Source: Litorivivens lipolytica
GTDB lineage: Bacteria; Pseudomonadota; Gammaproteobacteria; Pseudomonadales; Spongiibacteraceae
Assembly (NCBI RefSeq): GCF_014191715.1
Contig: NZ_JACHWY010000001.1
Span: 1,550,001 to 1,614,000 of the forward strand
Direction of reading: 5' to 3'
Length of the DNA stretch: 64,000 bases
A model generated the notes under the pieces. That model was not told the DNA's origin. It saw nothing but the letters and a program-made list of their open reading frames with translations, and did not search any database. The translations under genes and the position numbers were made by a program. Of the stretch, positions 27,435 through 36,730 are shown piece after piece. Numbering within the stretch: position 1 is the stretch's first letter; each line of letters opens with the position of its first letter.

Positions 27435-27973
27435 GTGCACTGGAACGGCAGTATCAGGTCGAACAGTTTTACTACCGCGAAGCCCGTCTACTGGACAACC
27501 GCGAATACCAGAGTTGGTTGGCGCTCATTCACCCAGAGATACGCTACAGTATGCCCGGTCGCTCAAATCCGATGGTGAATAACCGTGAGCGCGGCCAGCA
27601 GGACATGATCAGCGTGGAACGGGAACTGGAGGGACTAGACTCCAATGGCCTACCCATTCGCGATGAGAACTATGCCATCCTGTGGCTGCGTGTCGACCGC
27701 GCCTACAAGATGAATTCCTGGGCGGAAAACCCACCGGCTCGCACTCGTCGCATTATCGGCAATATCGAAATCCTCGATGACGACGGAGACACACTGCAGG
27801 TAGTCAGTAATTTTCATCTGTTCTACGCCCGGCCCGGTCTGCGCGATTTTTTCTACGCAGGCCAGCGGCGCGATACCTTGATCCGTCAAGACAGTAGCTT
27901 CCAGATTCGTTGCCGCGAAATTGTGATGGATATGGCCGATATAAACGTGCCGACTCTCGGCTTACTGCTTTAG
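27431..27973 (+). CDS. Aromatic-ring-hydroxylating dioxygenase, beta subunit
   Basis: The small subunit has 180 residues with the NTF2-like cone fold pattern: QVEQFYYREARLLDNREYQSW early, RTRRIIGNIEILDDDGD in the middle and YAGQRRDTLIRQDSSFQIR near the end. It supports the alpha3beta3 assembly and does not bind iron. The ATGA overlap with the alpha gene couples their translation and balances stoichiometry. Confidence 0.93.
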   Translation: MSALERQYQVEQFYYREARLLDNREYQSWLALIHPEIRYSMPGRSNPMVNNRERGQQDMISVERELEGLDSNGLPIRDENYAILWLRVDRAYKMNSWAENPPARTRRIIGNIEILDDDGDTLQVVSNFHLFYARPGLRDFFYAGQRRDTLIRQDSSFQIRCREIVMDMADINVPTLGLLL

Positions 27974-28164
27974 TGCCGACGCTACATGCTCAGCCGCGAA
28001 GAAACCAAAGGTCATCGCAGACTCGCCTCGCTTCAACTAGCAGTTTGAGGTAGGCCAGCGCCTTGTCTCTAGAATCGTCGACCCCCACCGCAGACATCAC
28101 ATGATTGCAGGGAATCCACAAGCCGGACAAGTGAATCAGCAAGAAGACCTTGTGATAAACGCGC

Positions 28165-28193
28165 AAATAAAAACGGCGGCCAAAGGGCCGCCG
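28165..28193 (-). terminator. Rho-independent terminator of the acyl-CoA synthetase gene
   Basis: Read on the minus strand, an 8-base perfect stem (CGGCGGCC / GGCCGCCG) with a CTTT loop is followed by TTTTTATTT. It lies about 20 bases after the synthetase stop and is the strongest terminator in the window. Confidence 0.85.
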
Positions 28194-28212
28194 CTGTTAA
28201 CGCAATAATGGA

Positions 28213-29808
28213 TTACTGAACGCCACGCTTGGCGTCGCCCCAGTACTGGACCTTGAGAGCTTTCTTGTCGGGCTTGCCAACCGGGGTCATGGGCAGGCTT
28301 TGAACGAAGTCTACTGACTTCGGCGCCTGCACTGAGCCTTTGGCCTGCTTCACAAACGCTGCGAGCTCTTCTGCCAGCGCATCACTGGTTTCCACACCGG
28401 GCTTTGCGACGACGACGGCTTTAACCGCTTCGCCCCAGCGATCATCGGGCACGCCGACCACAGCCACCTGCGCCACCGCTTCGTGCCCGGAGAGCACGTC
28501 TTCCACTTCTTTCGGGAACACGTTAAAGCCACCAGTGACAATCATGTCTTTCTTGCGGTCAACGATGTAGAGAAAACCTTCCTCGTCAAAGCGACCGATA
28601 TCGCCCGTGTGCAGCCAGCCGCCAGCGAAGGCCTCGGCGGTCTGCTCCGGCAGATCCTTATAGCCCTTCATTACCAGTGGGCCTCGCACACAGATTTCAC
28701 CGGGTTCGCCCTGCGCCACAGGCTCGTTGTTATCATCCAACAGCTCGAGATGAATCCACGGTGCCGGGCGACCACAGGAGGCCAGACGCTCGGGCTTACT
28801 CAAGTCGTGATCTTTCTTGGCAAGATTGGTCAGCACCATCGGCGCCTCGGATTGCCCGAAGAACTGATAGAAAATCTGCCCCCATTTTTCGATACCTTCC
28901 TGCAAGCGCGCTGGGCTCATCGGCGAGGCGCCGTAGAAAATCGTGCCCATGCTGGACATATCCGCCGTGGTAGCGCGGGGGGAATCCAGGAGGAAGTAAA
29001 GCATCACCGGCACCAGCATGGTGGCGGTAATCTTGTACTTCTCGACCCAGTCAAAAAACAGATCGGCCGAGAATCCGGGCAACACATAAAATGCACCGCC
29101 CTTTTGCAGCACCGGTACGAAGAAGGCTGAAGCCGCGTGCGACAGCGGTGTCGCCATCAGCATGCGCAATTCTTCGGGAAACTCCCATTCGGCAGCCTGA
29201 ATCATCGCCATGCAGGCGGTGCCGCGGTGAGTCGACATAACTCCCTTGGGCTTGCCAGTGGTGCCGCCAGTGTAATTAATAGAGCCCAGATCGTCGGGGG
29301 TAATATCAGCTTTCACCAGCGGTTTGGGCTCAAACTTGTCGGCCAGTGCCAGATAGTCTTCACCGATCTCGTTCGGGCCAAAGCCGATAAAGTGTTTGAT
29401 GCCCGGCACGCGCTCTTTCAATGCAGCGGCCACTTCGGAAAACAGGGCGGGATCGAAAATCAGCACATCGATTTCCGCATCTTCCAGCACGTAGGCGTGA
29501 TCATCCAGTGAGCCCAGCGGGTGCAGCGGCGTGCCGACAAAACCGGAGATGGACATGGCGGCAGTATTGGCCAGCACCTCGGGGCGGTTGCCCGACAGAA
29601 TCGCGGCGCGGGTACCCTTACCCAGCCCGAGCGAGGCCAAGGCCTGCATAAGGCGACTGACCATGGCACGCATATCGGCGTAGGTCAGGATTTCATCGTC
29701 ACCCATAAAGAGACAGGGACGATCGTTGTAGCGATTCAGGCCCTCGATCAGCAGATCGGGCATGGTGACACCCTGAGTCAGGGCCGGGTTATTGGCTTGG
29801 TCAGACAT
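28213..29808 (-). CDS. Acyl-CoA synthetase (AMP-binding family)
   Basis: The 531-residue ANL-superfamily ligase activates a carboxylate to its CoA ester through an adenylate. The P-loop-like motif is NYTGGTTGKPKGVM, and later motifs are FYGASPMSP, GWLHTGDIGRFDEEGFL and the hinge IVDRKKDMIVTGGFNVFPKE. The catalytic lysine lies in TPVGKPDKKAL. It resembles medium- or long-chain fatty-acyl or aryl-CoA ligases; the substrate cannot be read out. GAGAGAT is upstream. It is followed by a strong terminator and preceded by an APH-like gene on the same strand. Confidence 0.9.
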   Translation of the reverse strand: MSDQANNPALTQGVTMPDLLIEGLNRYNDRPCLFMGDDEILTYADMRAMVSRLMQALASLGLGKGTRAAILSGNRPEVLANTAAMSISGFVGTPLHPLGSLDDHAYVLEDAEIDVLIFDPALFSEVAAALKERVPGIKHFIGFGPNEIGEDYLALADKFEPKPLVKADITPDDLGSINYTGGTTGKPKGVMSTHRGTACMAMIQAAEWEFPEELRMLMATPLSHAASAFFVPVLQKGGAFYVLPGFSADLFFDWVEKYKITATMLVPVMLYFLLDSPRATTADMSSMGTIFYGASPMSPARLQEGIEKWGQIFYQFFGQSEAPMVLTNLAKKDHDLSKPERLASCGRPAPWIHLELLDDNNEPVAQGEPGEICVRGPLVMKGYKDLPEQTAEAFAGGWLHTGDIGRFDEEGFLYIVDRKKDMIVTGGFNVFPKEVEDVLSGHEAVAQVAVVGVPDDRWGEAVKAVVVAKPGVETSDALAEELAAFVKQAKGSVQAPKSVDFVQSLPMTPVGKPDKKALKVQYWGDAKRGVQ

Positions 29809-29893
29809 GGCATCTCTCTTTTATCTAATTGGTTAAACAAAGTGCGCTCATTCTAGCGGGCAGGCAGCAGCGCTACCTTACCGCTGGATTACC

Positions 29894-30961
29894 TCAGCGG
29901 AGGAATTCCGCAGCGTCCAGATCCACGCAGTGCTGCAGATGCCGCTGGATCATTGCCAGGAACATCGCATCGCCCCGCTCTTCCGGAGAGGAGAAGCTGG
30001 CACCGAGAATAGTGATCATCAGGCCGTGCATGCTCTGCTCACGGTATTGGGCCCAGCACTCGTCAACGTCCAACTGCACACCCAAGGCCGCCAGCTGCTC
30101 ACCATATTCCGCCACCAAGTCCTTTTCCCATTGGCGTCGGTCGCCCACTTCCACGCTGCCCCCGAGGAAATAGGCCGCGTCCGCCAACGGACTGGTTTCT
30201 ATGGTGGTCTGCCAATCGACAGTGCAAGCCTCATCGCCATTGAACAGAATATTTTCGCTGCGAAAATCTCCGTGGGCCAGCGTCTTCGGACCCTGAAAGC
30301 GGGTGGCAAAATGGGCGTGCTTGTCGATATACCGCTCGGCAAAGGCGAGACACTCCGCGTTCACCCCGTAACCAAACCGCTCCTTGAACGTCGGCCAGCT
30401 CTGCTTGAGGAAATCCTGGGCCAGCGCGCCGCCATCGGTTCGCGCCTGACTGAGCACATGGTCGTAATCACCGAGGGTCTCATCCCCATAAAAGGCTGCC
30501 GCCAGTTTGGCTGCCTCACGCAGCGCAACCCGAGTCTGCTCATAGGTGGCACCCACCAGTTGATTTCCGGGCGCTGCCGGGCTCATGTCTTCCATCACCG
30601 TGTTAAACAACAAGCGGTCTTCACTGATGATATTGGCGTAAATTTCCGGGGTCCGCATGGTCGTGCGGGCCGCAAGATGACGATAGAACATCACTTCGTT
30701 GTAATACGCGCCTTGCATTCCCGCCATGGCGCGCGCGGTTTCATCTTCGGCGGGAAATTTGATAATCACGGACTCGGGCGCGCCCTCATGGGAACCCTCG
30801 TAACGCAGAGAGAAACGGGCGTTATCACCCATTTTGCCGGTGCCGATTATCGCGTAGTCACAGCCAATAACCCGACCGGTGGAGAGATGCCCCGATGTTT
30901 TCAACGCCTGGGTCAGCCACTCAGGCGTGATTTTGTCGGGGTGGGTAATAATATCCAGCAT
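29894..30961 (-). CDS. APH-family phosphotransferase (choline/aminoglycoside kinase-like)
   Basis: The 355-residue kinase-fold protein has the catalytic loop HGDFRSENILF and the metal-binding VDWQTT that replaces DxD/DFG. The N-terminal half has SVIIKFPAEDE as the nucleotide-binding lysine strand. Close relatives in catabolic bacteria sit beside acyl-CoA dehydrogenases and ligases, not with drug resistance, and their substrate is generally unknown; a hydroxyacid or CoA-thioester intermediate is plausible. It lies 85 bases upstream of the acyl-CoA synthetase and is probably co-transcribed. Confidence 0.8.
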   Translation of the reverse strand: MLDIITHPDKITPEWLTQALKTSGHLSTGRVIGCDYAIIGTGKMGDNARFSLRYEGSHEGAPESVIIKFPAEDETARAMAGMQGAYYNEVMFYRHLAARTTMRTPEIYANIISEDRLLFNTVMEDMSPAAPGNQLVGATYEQTRVALREAAKLAAAFYGDETLGDYDHVLSQARTDGGALAQDFLKQSWPTFKERFGYGVNAECLAFAERYIDKHAHFATRFQGPKTLAHGDFRSENILFNGDEACTVDWQTTIETSPLADAAYFLGGSVEVGDRRQWEKDLVAEYGEQLAALGVQLDVDECWAQYREQSMHGLMITILGASFSSPEERGDAMFLAMIQRHLQHCVDLDAAEFLR

Positions 30962-31025
30962 GCTGATTCCTGCAATTTAAATAGACTTCATGTCACCCGC
31001 CAATGCGAGCAATTTCGATTGATCG

Positions 31026-32066
31026 TTATTTCAGTATTCGATAGTGCTCGAGCACACCGGCAAATTCATCGGGTGTGGACGCGTGAATACAGACTTCATC
31101 GGCGCCGTAACTGAGCTCTTCATGGAGACGTTTTGCACACTCGGCCTCGCTACCCATCGCAACTGCCGACACCCATTCCTCTGGGATCAAGGTGGCAATC
31201 TCTTCCAACTGCTCCAGTGTCGCCACACTGTCGATACTGCCCAGCATATTGGCCACCACCGGCGCTTTGCGAAAGGCCTCAATAACACCTTCATCCCAGC
31301 CATTGAGTGCAACCAGCATTTCCGCATAACCGGGCGCTTGCATGTAGGTCGCCATGCGGGCTACCACCTTACGCAGGTAATCCTCCCGGCTCGGGTTAAT
31401 CAGCGTAGCCATCACACTACAGAGTTTCACGCGCTCATCCCGGCCCGCCGTATCAGCCCCTTCATCAACCAGCTGACGCGCACGACGCATGCCCTCCGGG
31501 GTAATAAAAGTGTGCAGGTGAACGCCGTCGAAATGCTGCCCGGCGAAGCGCAGACTCTTGGGACCAAAACCGACAAAGTGGATTGGGATATTGGCGTCCA
31601 GCCAATCGCCGCTTTTCAGATAAGGCAAATTACCCATCGGGCCGTCGTAACCTGCAACCGACTCTCCCTGCCAAAGGCTGCGCAGAATCTTCAAGCCATC
31701 GATCATCTGCGAATTGGTCACTGTCGCCAGGCCCATTAACTGGTTGCGAATGGCGACACCGCGCGCGAGGCCGAGTTCGAAACGCCCACTTGAGAGATAG
31801 TGCAGCGAACTGCACATGGTCGCCAGCACGTGGGGATGACGGGTGTGCAGGTTGGTCGCCGCTGTGGCCACCTTGATCCGGTCGGTAACCGCCAACGCGG
31901 CAGAACAGATAACGCCTGCGTCCTTCACATCAAAGCGCTCAGACAGCCAGACCTTACCCAAACCAAGGGCTTCCGCCTGCTGGGCTTCTGCGATTGCATC
32001 GCGGGGCGTTTCGGTGTGTCCCGGCAGCAAATAGCAGCCGAGTTCCGGAAATTCCTGAGCAGACAT
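31026..32066 (-). CDS. LLM-class flavin-dependent oxidoreductase
   Basis: From ATG 32066 (GGAGAGA upstream) the 346-residue protein has the luciferase-like TIM-barrel pattern: EAQQAEALGLGKVWLSERF, SGRFELGLARGVAIRN and RFAGQHFDGVHLHTFITPEG. It is similar to the bacterial LLM proteins grouped with F420-dependent enzymes, but in a gammaproteobacterium FMN use is more likely. It may oxidise a hydrophobic intermediate of the surrounding acyl-CoA pathway. It is 64 bases upstream of the APH-like gene on the same strand. Confidence 0.82.
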   Translation of the reverse strand: MSAQEFPELGCYLLPGHTETPRDAIAEAQQAEALGLGKVWLSERFDVKDAGVICSAALAVTDRIKVATAATNLHTRHPHVLATMCSSLHYLSSGRFELGLARGVAIRNQLMGLATVTNSQMIDGLKILRSLWQGESVAGYDGPMGNLPYLKSGDWLDANIPIHFVGFGPKSLRFAGQHFDGVHLHTFITPEGMRRARQLVDEGADTAGRDERVKLCSVMATLINPSREDYLRKVVARMATYMQAPGYAEMLVALNGWDEGVIEAFRKAPVVANMLGSIDSVATLEQLEEIATLIPEEWVSAVAMGSEAECAKRLHEELSYGADEVCIHASTPDEFAGVLEHYRILK

Positions 32067-32267
32067 AAAAAGTCTCTCCACAGCGTCGTAAAGGTTATTC
32101 GCCGAATTGTACCGGCAGGAGATCGTCTGTGGCTGACGATTGCGTAATGATTGAGTGGGGCCTGCCTAACACATTTGGGGTAGTGACGACCCACCACCTG
32201 CCTGTAGCATGCCCTATAACAGACAGCAGCGTTTACACATCAAGCAAGATTGCCAAGGCCACACATC

Positions 32268-32678
32268 ATGAGCGAGCAAACCCGTAAAAATAAAGAAGTT
32301 GTTAGCGCTTTTTTCGATGCTATGAACCGAGGGGATGTACCGGGTTTTGTCGAACTCTACGACGATGCCGGCAGCGTCTGGACCTCGGGCAACACCCTGA
32401 TCTCCGGCACGCTGACCAAGGACCAGATCAACGCCGGTGCCGGCGCTATATTTGAAGCCTTCCCCAAAGGACTGACATTCACCGTTCACGGTATGACGGC
32501 TGAAGGAGACCGGGTCGCGGTAGAAGCCGAATCCAACGGCGAGCATGTCTCCGGCAAGCACTATCGCAACCTCTACCACTTTCTGTTTGAGATGAAAGAC
32601 GGAAAAGTTTTAAAGCTGAAAGAGTATATGGACACCGAGCAGATCACCGACGTGCTGTGCGGTGGCCAGCGCCCCTGA
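32268..32678 (+). CDS. SnoaL/NTF2-like protein
   Basis: The frame from ATG 32268 gives 136 residues with the NTF2 layout: an N-terminal helix pair (NKEVVSAFFDAMNRGDVPGF), then a curved sheet ending HFLFEMKDGKVLKLKEYMDT. The last motif, DGKxxxxxEYxDT, is typical of SnoaL-like ketosteroid-isomerase-fold proteins. The fold hosts isomerases, cyclases and inactive binding proteins, so the function is open. It is divergent from the LLM gene across about 200 bases. Confidence 0.75.
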   Translation: MSEQTRKNKEVVSAFFDAMNRGDVPGFVELYDDAGSVWTSGNTLISGTLTKDQINAGAGAIFEAFPKGLTFTVHGMTAEGDRVAVEAESNGEHVSGKHYRNLYHFLFEMKDGKVLKLKEYMDTEQITDVLCGGQRP

Positions 32679-32703
32679 AAGCCTTTTGCTAAGAAATACC
32701 CAC

Positions 32704-34992
32704 TCAGCGCGGATGAATGGGTATCGTCGGCTGCCATTTGAGCCACTTGGGCTCTACCGACGGGTGCAATTCAAACACGGAACCGCTCTCCACCGTCGGC
32801 AACTTATCGGCGCCATCGGGTGTCGCAAACGCAATGCCGCCTTCCAAGAGTGACTCGATCGACTTACTGCGAATATTCGCCCCTCTGAACAAGCCCACAT
32901 CAACCGCCACACCACTGGAGTTCCAGAACTTGGTGCCGGGGCGAATCAGCGGCGCATAGCGCTGCTCGATATTGATATGGATCAGGGTATGGGTCGCGTC
33001 AAATGCCAACTCATAGGCAAAGACCTCACCCACAGGAATATCCCGGTAAAACACCTTGACCCCTTCCTTGATTGAACCGCGCTGGGGTGCACTTAGTACC
33101 AGATTCAAGCCACTGGTCGGCTTGTTCAGCGAAGGCGGTTTTTCCAATGCAATAAAGTGATTGCGCACCTTGCCGGGGCCCGGCCGCACCGTGATATAGG
33201 TTCCGGTCACCAGCGTTTCCAGATTGCGGGTACCTGCCAGCCCCAACTGCGGCTTAATCAACCAGAACTGACTGCCCTCGCGCGCCAAGCCCTTGGCCGA
33301 AGGCGACAGACGAGCACTGACCTTGACGCCGTCCATGTCATCATCCAGCTCCACGGCGTACACCTCGCCAACTTTGATGCCCTGGTATTTGATCTCTGTG
33401 CCCTTGTTGATGCTCGCGCCGGTACTGAACTGCAGGGTAATTTCTCTTGAAACATCCACCAGCGTGCTTTCGTAGGTTGGATGCAGCTTGAAGCGCAAAC
33501 CTTCCCAGGCCGCCTGCGGTTTCGAAACGTCCGGGGTGTGGAAGGCAATACCACCGGCGACGATCGTGGCCAGCGACTCGGCTTGAATGTTAATCCCGCT
33601 CAAGCCCCCGCTGACATGGATACCGCTGGCATTCCAGAACAGGGATTCACGGTGCACCAGATGGGCATAGCGCTCGTGAATAAATACGCCCAGACTCACC
33701 CCGCGGGCATCCAGCTCAACCGTCTCTACCTGGCCGACGGCAATTTTGCGGTAGTAAACCTTGCTGCCCACGCTGACCGAACCCAGCTCATCGCTGCGCA
33801 ATTCGATACGCATACCGGGCGCCTGAATCCGCGCCTGCGGTGGTTTGCTCAAGGCGGTATAACGTTCGGGCACAGGACCGCCTTCGCCACTGATATTGAC
33901 GCTCACATAGGGGCCGCCAATAAGTGCATCCAGCCCCGCCACTCCACTGGCGGAAACTTCAGGCTTGACGAGCCAGAACTGGGTTTCCGTATTCAGAAAA
34001 CGGTGATACGGCGATTTGATTTCAAGCCTGACATCTACACCCTGTTGCGGGTCGTTATCAGTAAATTGCCAGGACTCCACCCGACCGATTTCCTGACCGC
34101 GAAGACGCACACTCGCCCCCTCACTCAATCCGTCAGGATTCTTGAACTGCACCAGCACTCGGCGACTGCCTTGTGCTTTTTCGCGGCTGTCGTACAAACG
34201 GTACTCGGCGTCGCGTTCAGCGGGGCCAGCCTCTTTGTCCGGTGTTTCAAAGGTAATGCCTCCAGCCAGAATACTGGCCATAGACCCCGCATCGATTTTG
34301 ACACCCTGCAAACCGGCACTGACCTTTACGCCACTCTGGCGCCAGAAACGGGTACTGGAATTGATCAGGTGCTGATGCAAGGGTTCTATCCGCGCGATAA
34401 TTTCCACGCCGTCATCCAGCAACTGGTAGCCTTCAATCTCGCCCACATCAATCTGCTGATACAGCACCGGGGCGCCCACCGCGAGCGAACCCAGCTCATT
34501 TGCACGCAAACGCAGCCGCAGTCCTGGCACATTGCCCGCCAGCGGAGGCGGTTCGTAGAGCGCAGTAAATTGATCCGCGGGTTCACCGTCACCGGCCTTG
34601 AAACTGATGTAGTTGCCCTCTACCAGCGTATCCAGACCTGAAATGCCCGACAGGGAAATCTGAGGCTGCACCAGCCAGAACTCGGTGTTCTCTCGAATCA
34701 AGGGCTCGATCTGACGACTCAGCTCCAATGTTGCGGTCACGCCTTCCAGATCTTCGTCTAACTGAAGACTCTTGACCTCGCCAACATCGATCCCCTGATA
34801 AATGACCGGCGTTTTACCTACGGTAATGCCGCTGCCATTGGCAAATGCCACCGTCACGGTCAGACCGTGCTCAATGAAATTCTTGTACATCAACCAGCCC
34901 GACAGGGCGACGGCGATCAGCGGCAACAGCCAGATCGCCGAGAACTTCTTCTCGGGTCGGGTAGTGGCAGAAGCAACGGATTGATCATTCAT
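32704..34992 (-). CDS. pqiB: PqiB/LetB-type MCE protein with six MCE domains
   Basis: The product probably forms a tunnel for phospholipids between inner and outer membranes. From ATG 34992 it has 762 residues: one N-terminal membrane helix (about 18-36), then six MCE domains at about 42-137, 157-252, 277-372, 392-488, 513-605 and 628-726. Each has a VGxxVxYxxxxVGEV-like core, and domains repeat the phrase SGxxGxxxLxxG. E. coli PqiB has three MCE domains and LetB seven, so six is intermediate. It overlaps the second PqiA gene by eight bases. The gene symbol follows operon context; it could equally be a LetB orthologue. Confidence 0.85.
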   Translation of the reverse strand: MNDQSVASATTRPEKKFSAIWLLPLIAVALSGWLMYKNFIEHGLTVTVAFANGSGITVGKTPVIYQGIDVGEVKSLQLDEDLEGVTATLELSRQIEPLIRENTEFWLVQPQISLSGISGLDTLVEGNYISFKAGDGEPADQFTALYEPPPLAGNVPGLRLRLRANELGSLAVGAPVLYQQIDVGEIEGYQLLDDGVEIIARIEPLHQHLINSSTRFWRQSGVKVSAGLQGVKIDAGSMASILAGGITFETPDKEAGPAERDAEYRLYDSREKAQGSRRVLVQFKNPDGLSEGASVRLRGQEIGRVESWQFTDNDPQQGVDVRLEIKSPYHRFLNTETQFWLVKPEVSASGVAGLDALIGGPYVSVNISGEGGPVPERYTALSKPPQARIQAPGMRIELRSDELGSVSVGSKVYYRKIAVGQVETVELDARGVSLGVFIHERYAHLVHRESLFWNASGIHVSGGLSGINIQAESLATIVAGGIAFHTPDVSKPQAAWEGLRFKLHPTYESTLVDVSREITLQFSTGASINKGTEIKYQGIKVGEVYAVELDDDMDGVKVSARLSPSAKGLAREGSQFWLIKPQLGLAGTRNLETLVTGTYITVRPGPGKVRNHFIALEKPPSLNKPTSGLNLVLSAPQRGSIKEGVKVFYRDIPVGEVFAYELAFDATHTLIHINIEQRYAPLIRPGTKFWNSSGVAVDVGLFRGANIRSKSIESLLEGGIAFATPDGADKLPTVESGSVFELHPSVEPKWLKWQPTIPIHPR

Positions 34993-35605
34993 GTTCGAGG
35001 TCCCAGAGCAGACGTGGGTCAAAATAATCGGCGGCAAGCATGGTCAGCACTACGACGGCGCCAAAGGCCAGCGCCGCCGGGCCGCTTTCTACATTGGCGA
35101 TATTGCCCATGTGAACCACCGTGACCAGAATAGAAATCATAAACAGATCGAGCATCGACCAACGCCCGATAAAATGAATAAAACGGTACAGCAGCGTGCA
35201 TTGCTGCTTACTCAGCGGCAACTTGAACTGAACAACCACCATCAACAGCAGCATCACCACCAGCTTGGCAACGGGCACTGCAACACTGGCAATAAACACC
35301 ACGGCAGCAATCGCCTGCAGCTGTGACTCCCAGAGTTTGATAACCCCCGACATGATGGTATCCGGGTCACCCTGACCAAAGCTCACCACGGTCAGGATGG
35401 GCAGCATATTGGCCGGCACCAGCAGAGCGATAGCGGCGATAGTCAGCGCCCAGCTATAGGTGAGGCTCGCGTTTTGGCGATAGCTAACAGCTCGATTACA
35501 GCGCGGGCAATGCGCGCGGTGTTTTGCCTGCGGTTCTGGCATACGGCACAACTTGCCGCAACTCAGGCAGCGAGCAAGGCCTTGCTGACGCGCCGTGACG
35601 GTCAC
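34985..35605 (-). CDS. pqiA: PqiA-domain membrane protein, second copy
   Basis: The inner-membrane protein (206 residues) is read from GTG 35605, which overlaps the preceding stop as GTGA; the longer frame lies inside the upstream gene. A zinc-ribbon-like start (CLSCGKLC and HCPRCN) precedes four membrane segments. The PqiA phrases LLVPANMLPILTVVSFG and GRWSMLDLFMISILV are present. PqiA/LetA proteins are the inner-membrane partners of MCE tunnels. In E. coli two such domains are fused in one chain; here they are two overlapping genes. Confidence 0.85.
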   Translation of the reverse strand: MTVTARQQGLARCLSCGKLCRMPEPQAKHRAHCPRCNRAVSYRQNASLTYSWALTIAAIALLVPANMLPILTVVSFGQGDPDTIMSGVIKLWESQLQAIAAVVFIASVAVPVAKLVVMLLLMVVVQFKLPLSKQQCTLLYRFIHFIGRWSMLDLFMISILVTVVHMGNIANVESGPAALAFGAVVVLTMLAADYFDPRLLWDLEHE

Positions 35606-36243
35606 GTCTGCAGCTCCTGCTGCCGCTGCTCCCAACGCTGCCAGGCAAATTCCTCGCGAAAGAATTGATTGCAGAGAATTAGTGAAAGCAACACGCCTAT
35701 CAGACAATAAGTGCCGTTGCCGACAAACACATCGCCATCATCCAGCATTTTCACATAGGCCACGATGATCCCCATCGCGTAGACTTCAAGCATGCTCCAC
35801 CCCTGCATCCAGTGATGCCACTTGAGCCAGTCGGGAAAGGTTTTGGGCAAGCGTGAAAAGCGCAACACAAGCGCAATTCCAAAGCTGAGCAACAAATGAA
35901 AAAAGGGCGCCAGCACCGAGCACAGCAGAACCAACAACGCCAGCAGTTGCTCGCTTTCTGTCCAGAGTCGCCACACACCGCTGAGTAGCGAATTACTGCC
36001 CCATTGACCGACCATCGTGAACTTCAGTACCGGCGCCGTGACCGCCGGGATAAAGAGCAACAGGCCACTGATGGCCGCCGCCAGATGCACATCATTGCGA
36101 TAGGTGTTTTCCCCATGCACAAGCGCATCGCAGCGCGGACAATGACACTCGCTTCCCGCGGGCACCGAATCGACCTGCAACAACAGGTCACAATCCGGGC
36201 AGGCCAGCAGAGAATCGCGTGCAAAGGTGGAATATTCAGTCAT
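35602..36243 (-). CDS. pqiA: PqiA-domain membrane protein, first copy
   Basis: The 213-residue protein starts at ATG 36243 (MTEYSTFARDSLLACPDCD). It has the cysteine pairs CPDC and CPRC of a rubredoxin-like N-terminus and then four membrane segments, with the PqiA phrases LFIPAVTAPVLKFTMVGQWG and GWSMLEVYAMGIIVAYVKM. It begins the PqiA-PqiA-PqiB operon. The longer frame to 36330 has no better signal. Sequence divergence from the second copy suggests an old duplication like the two halves of LetA. Confidence 0.85.
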   Translation of the reverse strand: MTEYSTFARDSLLACPDCDLLLQVDSVPAGSECHCPRCDALVHGENTYRNDVHLAAAISGLLLFIPAVTAPVLKFTMVGQWGSNSLLSGVWRLWTESEQLLALLVLLCSVLAPFFHLLLSFGIALVLRFSRLPKTFPDWLKWHHWMQGWSMLEVYAMGIIVAYVKMLDDGDVFVGNGTYCLIGVLLSLILCNQFFREEFAWQRWEQRQQELQT

Positions 36244-36730
36244 CGGATTATTGTAGAGAAGAATGCCTTCTGCCGCACCGCAAGGCATTAAAAATCCCGC
36301 AATCTCAGTAGCTTGGGCCACCGCAACCAAAATCCGGCCACTTCCAGTCTGGCTGAAAAATCTATTGTTGTCGAACTGACCATAGCGACTCCAGTATGGG
36401 TACAGGATAACTCGCCGGAAAAAGTCGCGAAAATGTCAAACGCGGAAGAAGCCACCAGTAGGGGTATTGGCTGGCGCCTGGAACAGGCGCGTCGTGCGGA
36501 AGGCGTATTTACCGTTGATGGCCAGAGCCAGGAATTCAAGGCGGAGGGCGGGCCAGCGTCCTACAATGAAGGCTATATTTACAAGGACCGTGTAATGCAC
36601 CCTGCCCGCGTCACAAAAGCGCCCTGGCTAAGATTATTAGTCGGTAATAGGTACCATCCCTTATCGGCCAACGGTTTTCTCCGAGAGCTGGCTGCGTATA
36701 CTGGATCTTCGCGTACAACCGGGCATCGCC
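36244..36730. other. Intergenic region with one doubtful open frame
   Basis: This 487-base stretch separates the leftward pqiA from the rightward diguanylate cyclase. A plus-strand frame (36313-36840) is open and includes SNAEEATSRGIGWRLEQARR, but it matches nothing I know, lacks a good Shine-Dalgarno site and runs 110 bases into the cyclase in another frame. I treat it as doubtful. No clear promoter, hairpin or repeat was seen. Confidence 0.4.

Noticed and set aside
27990..28167. Minus-strand startless frame (HKVFLLIHLSGLWIP, later KALAYLKLLVEARRVC) between the dioxygenase beta gene and the terminator
   Set aside because: Protein-like in places, but it lies directly after a strong terminator, has no start or ribosome site and no family that I recognise.
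29930..31114. Plus-strand frame of 394 codons opposite the APH-like and LLM genes
   Set aside because: It spans two genes with clear motifs on the other strand and has no domain.
33481..34641. Plus-strand frame of 386 codons opposite the MCE gene
   Set aside because: Antisense shadow of a repeated, well supported coding sequence with no protein-like pattern of its own.
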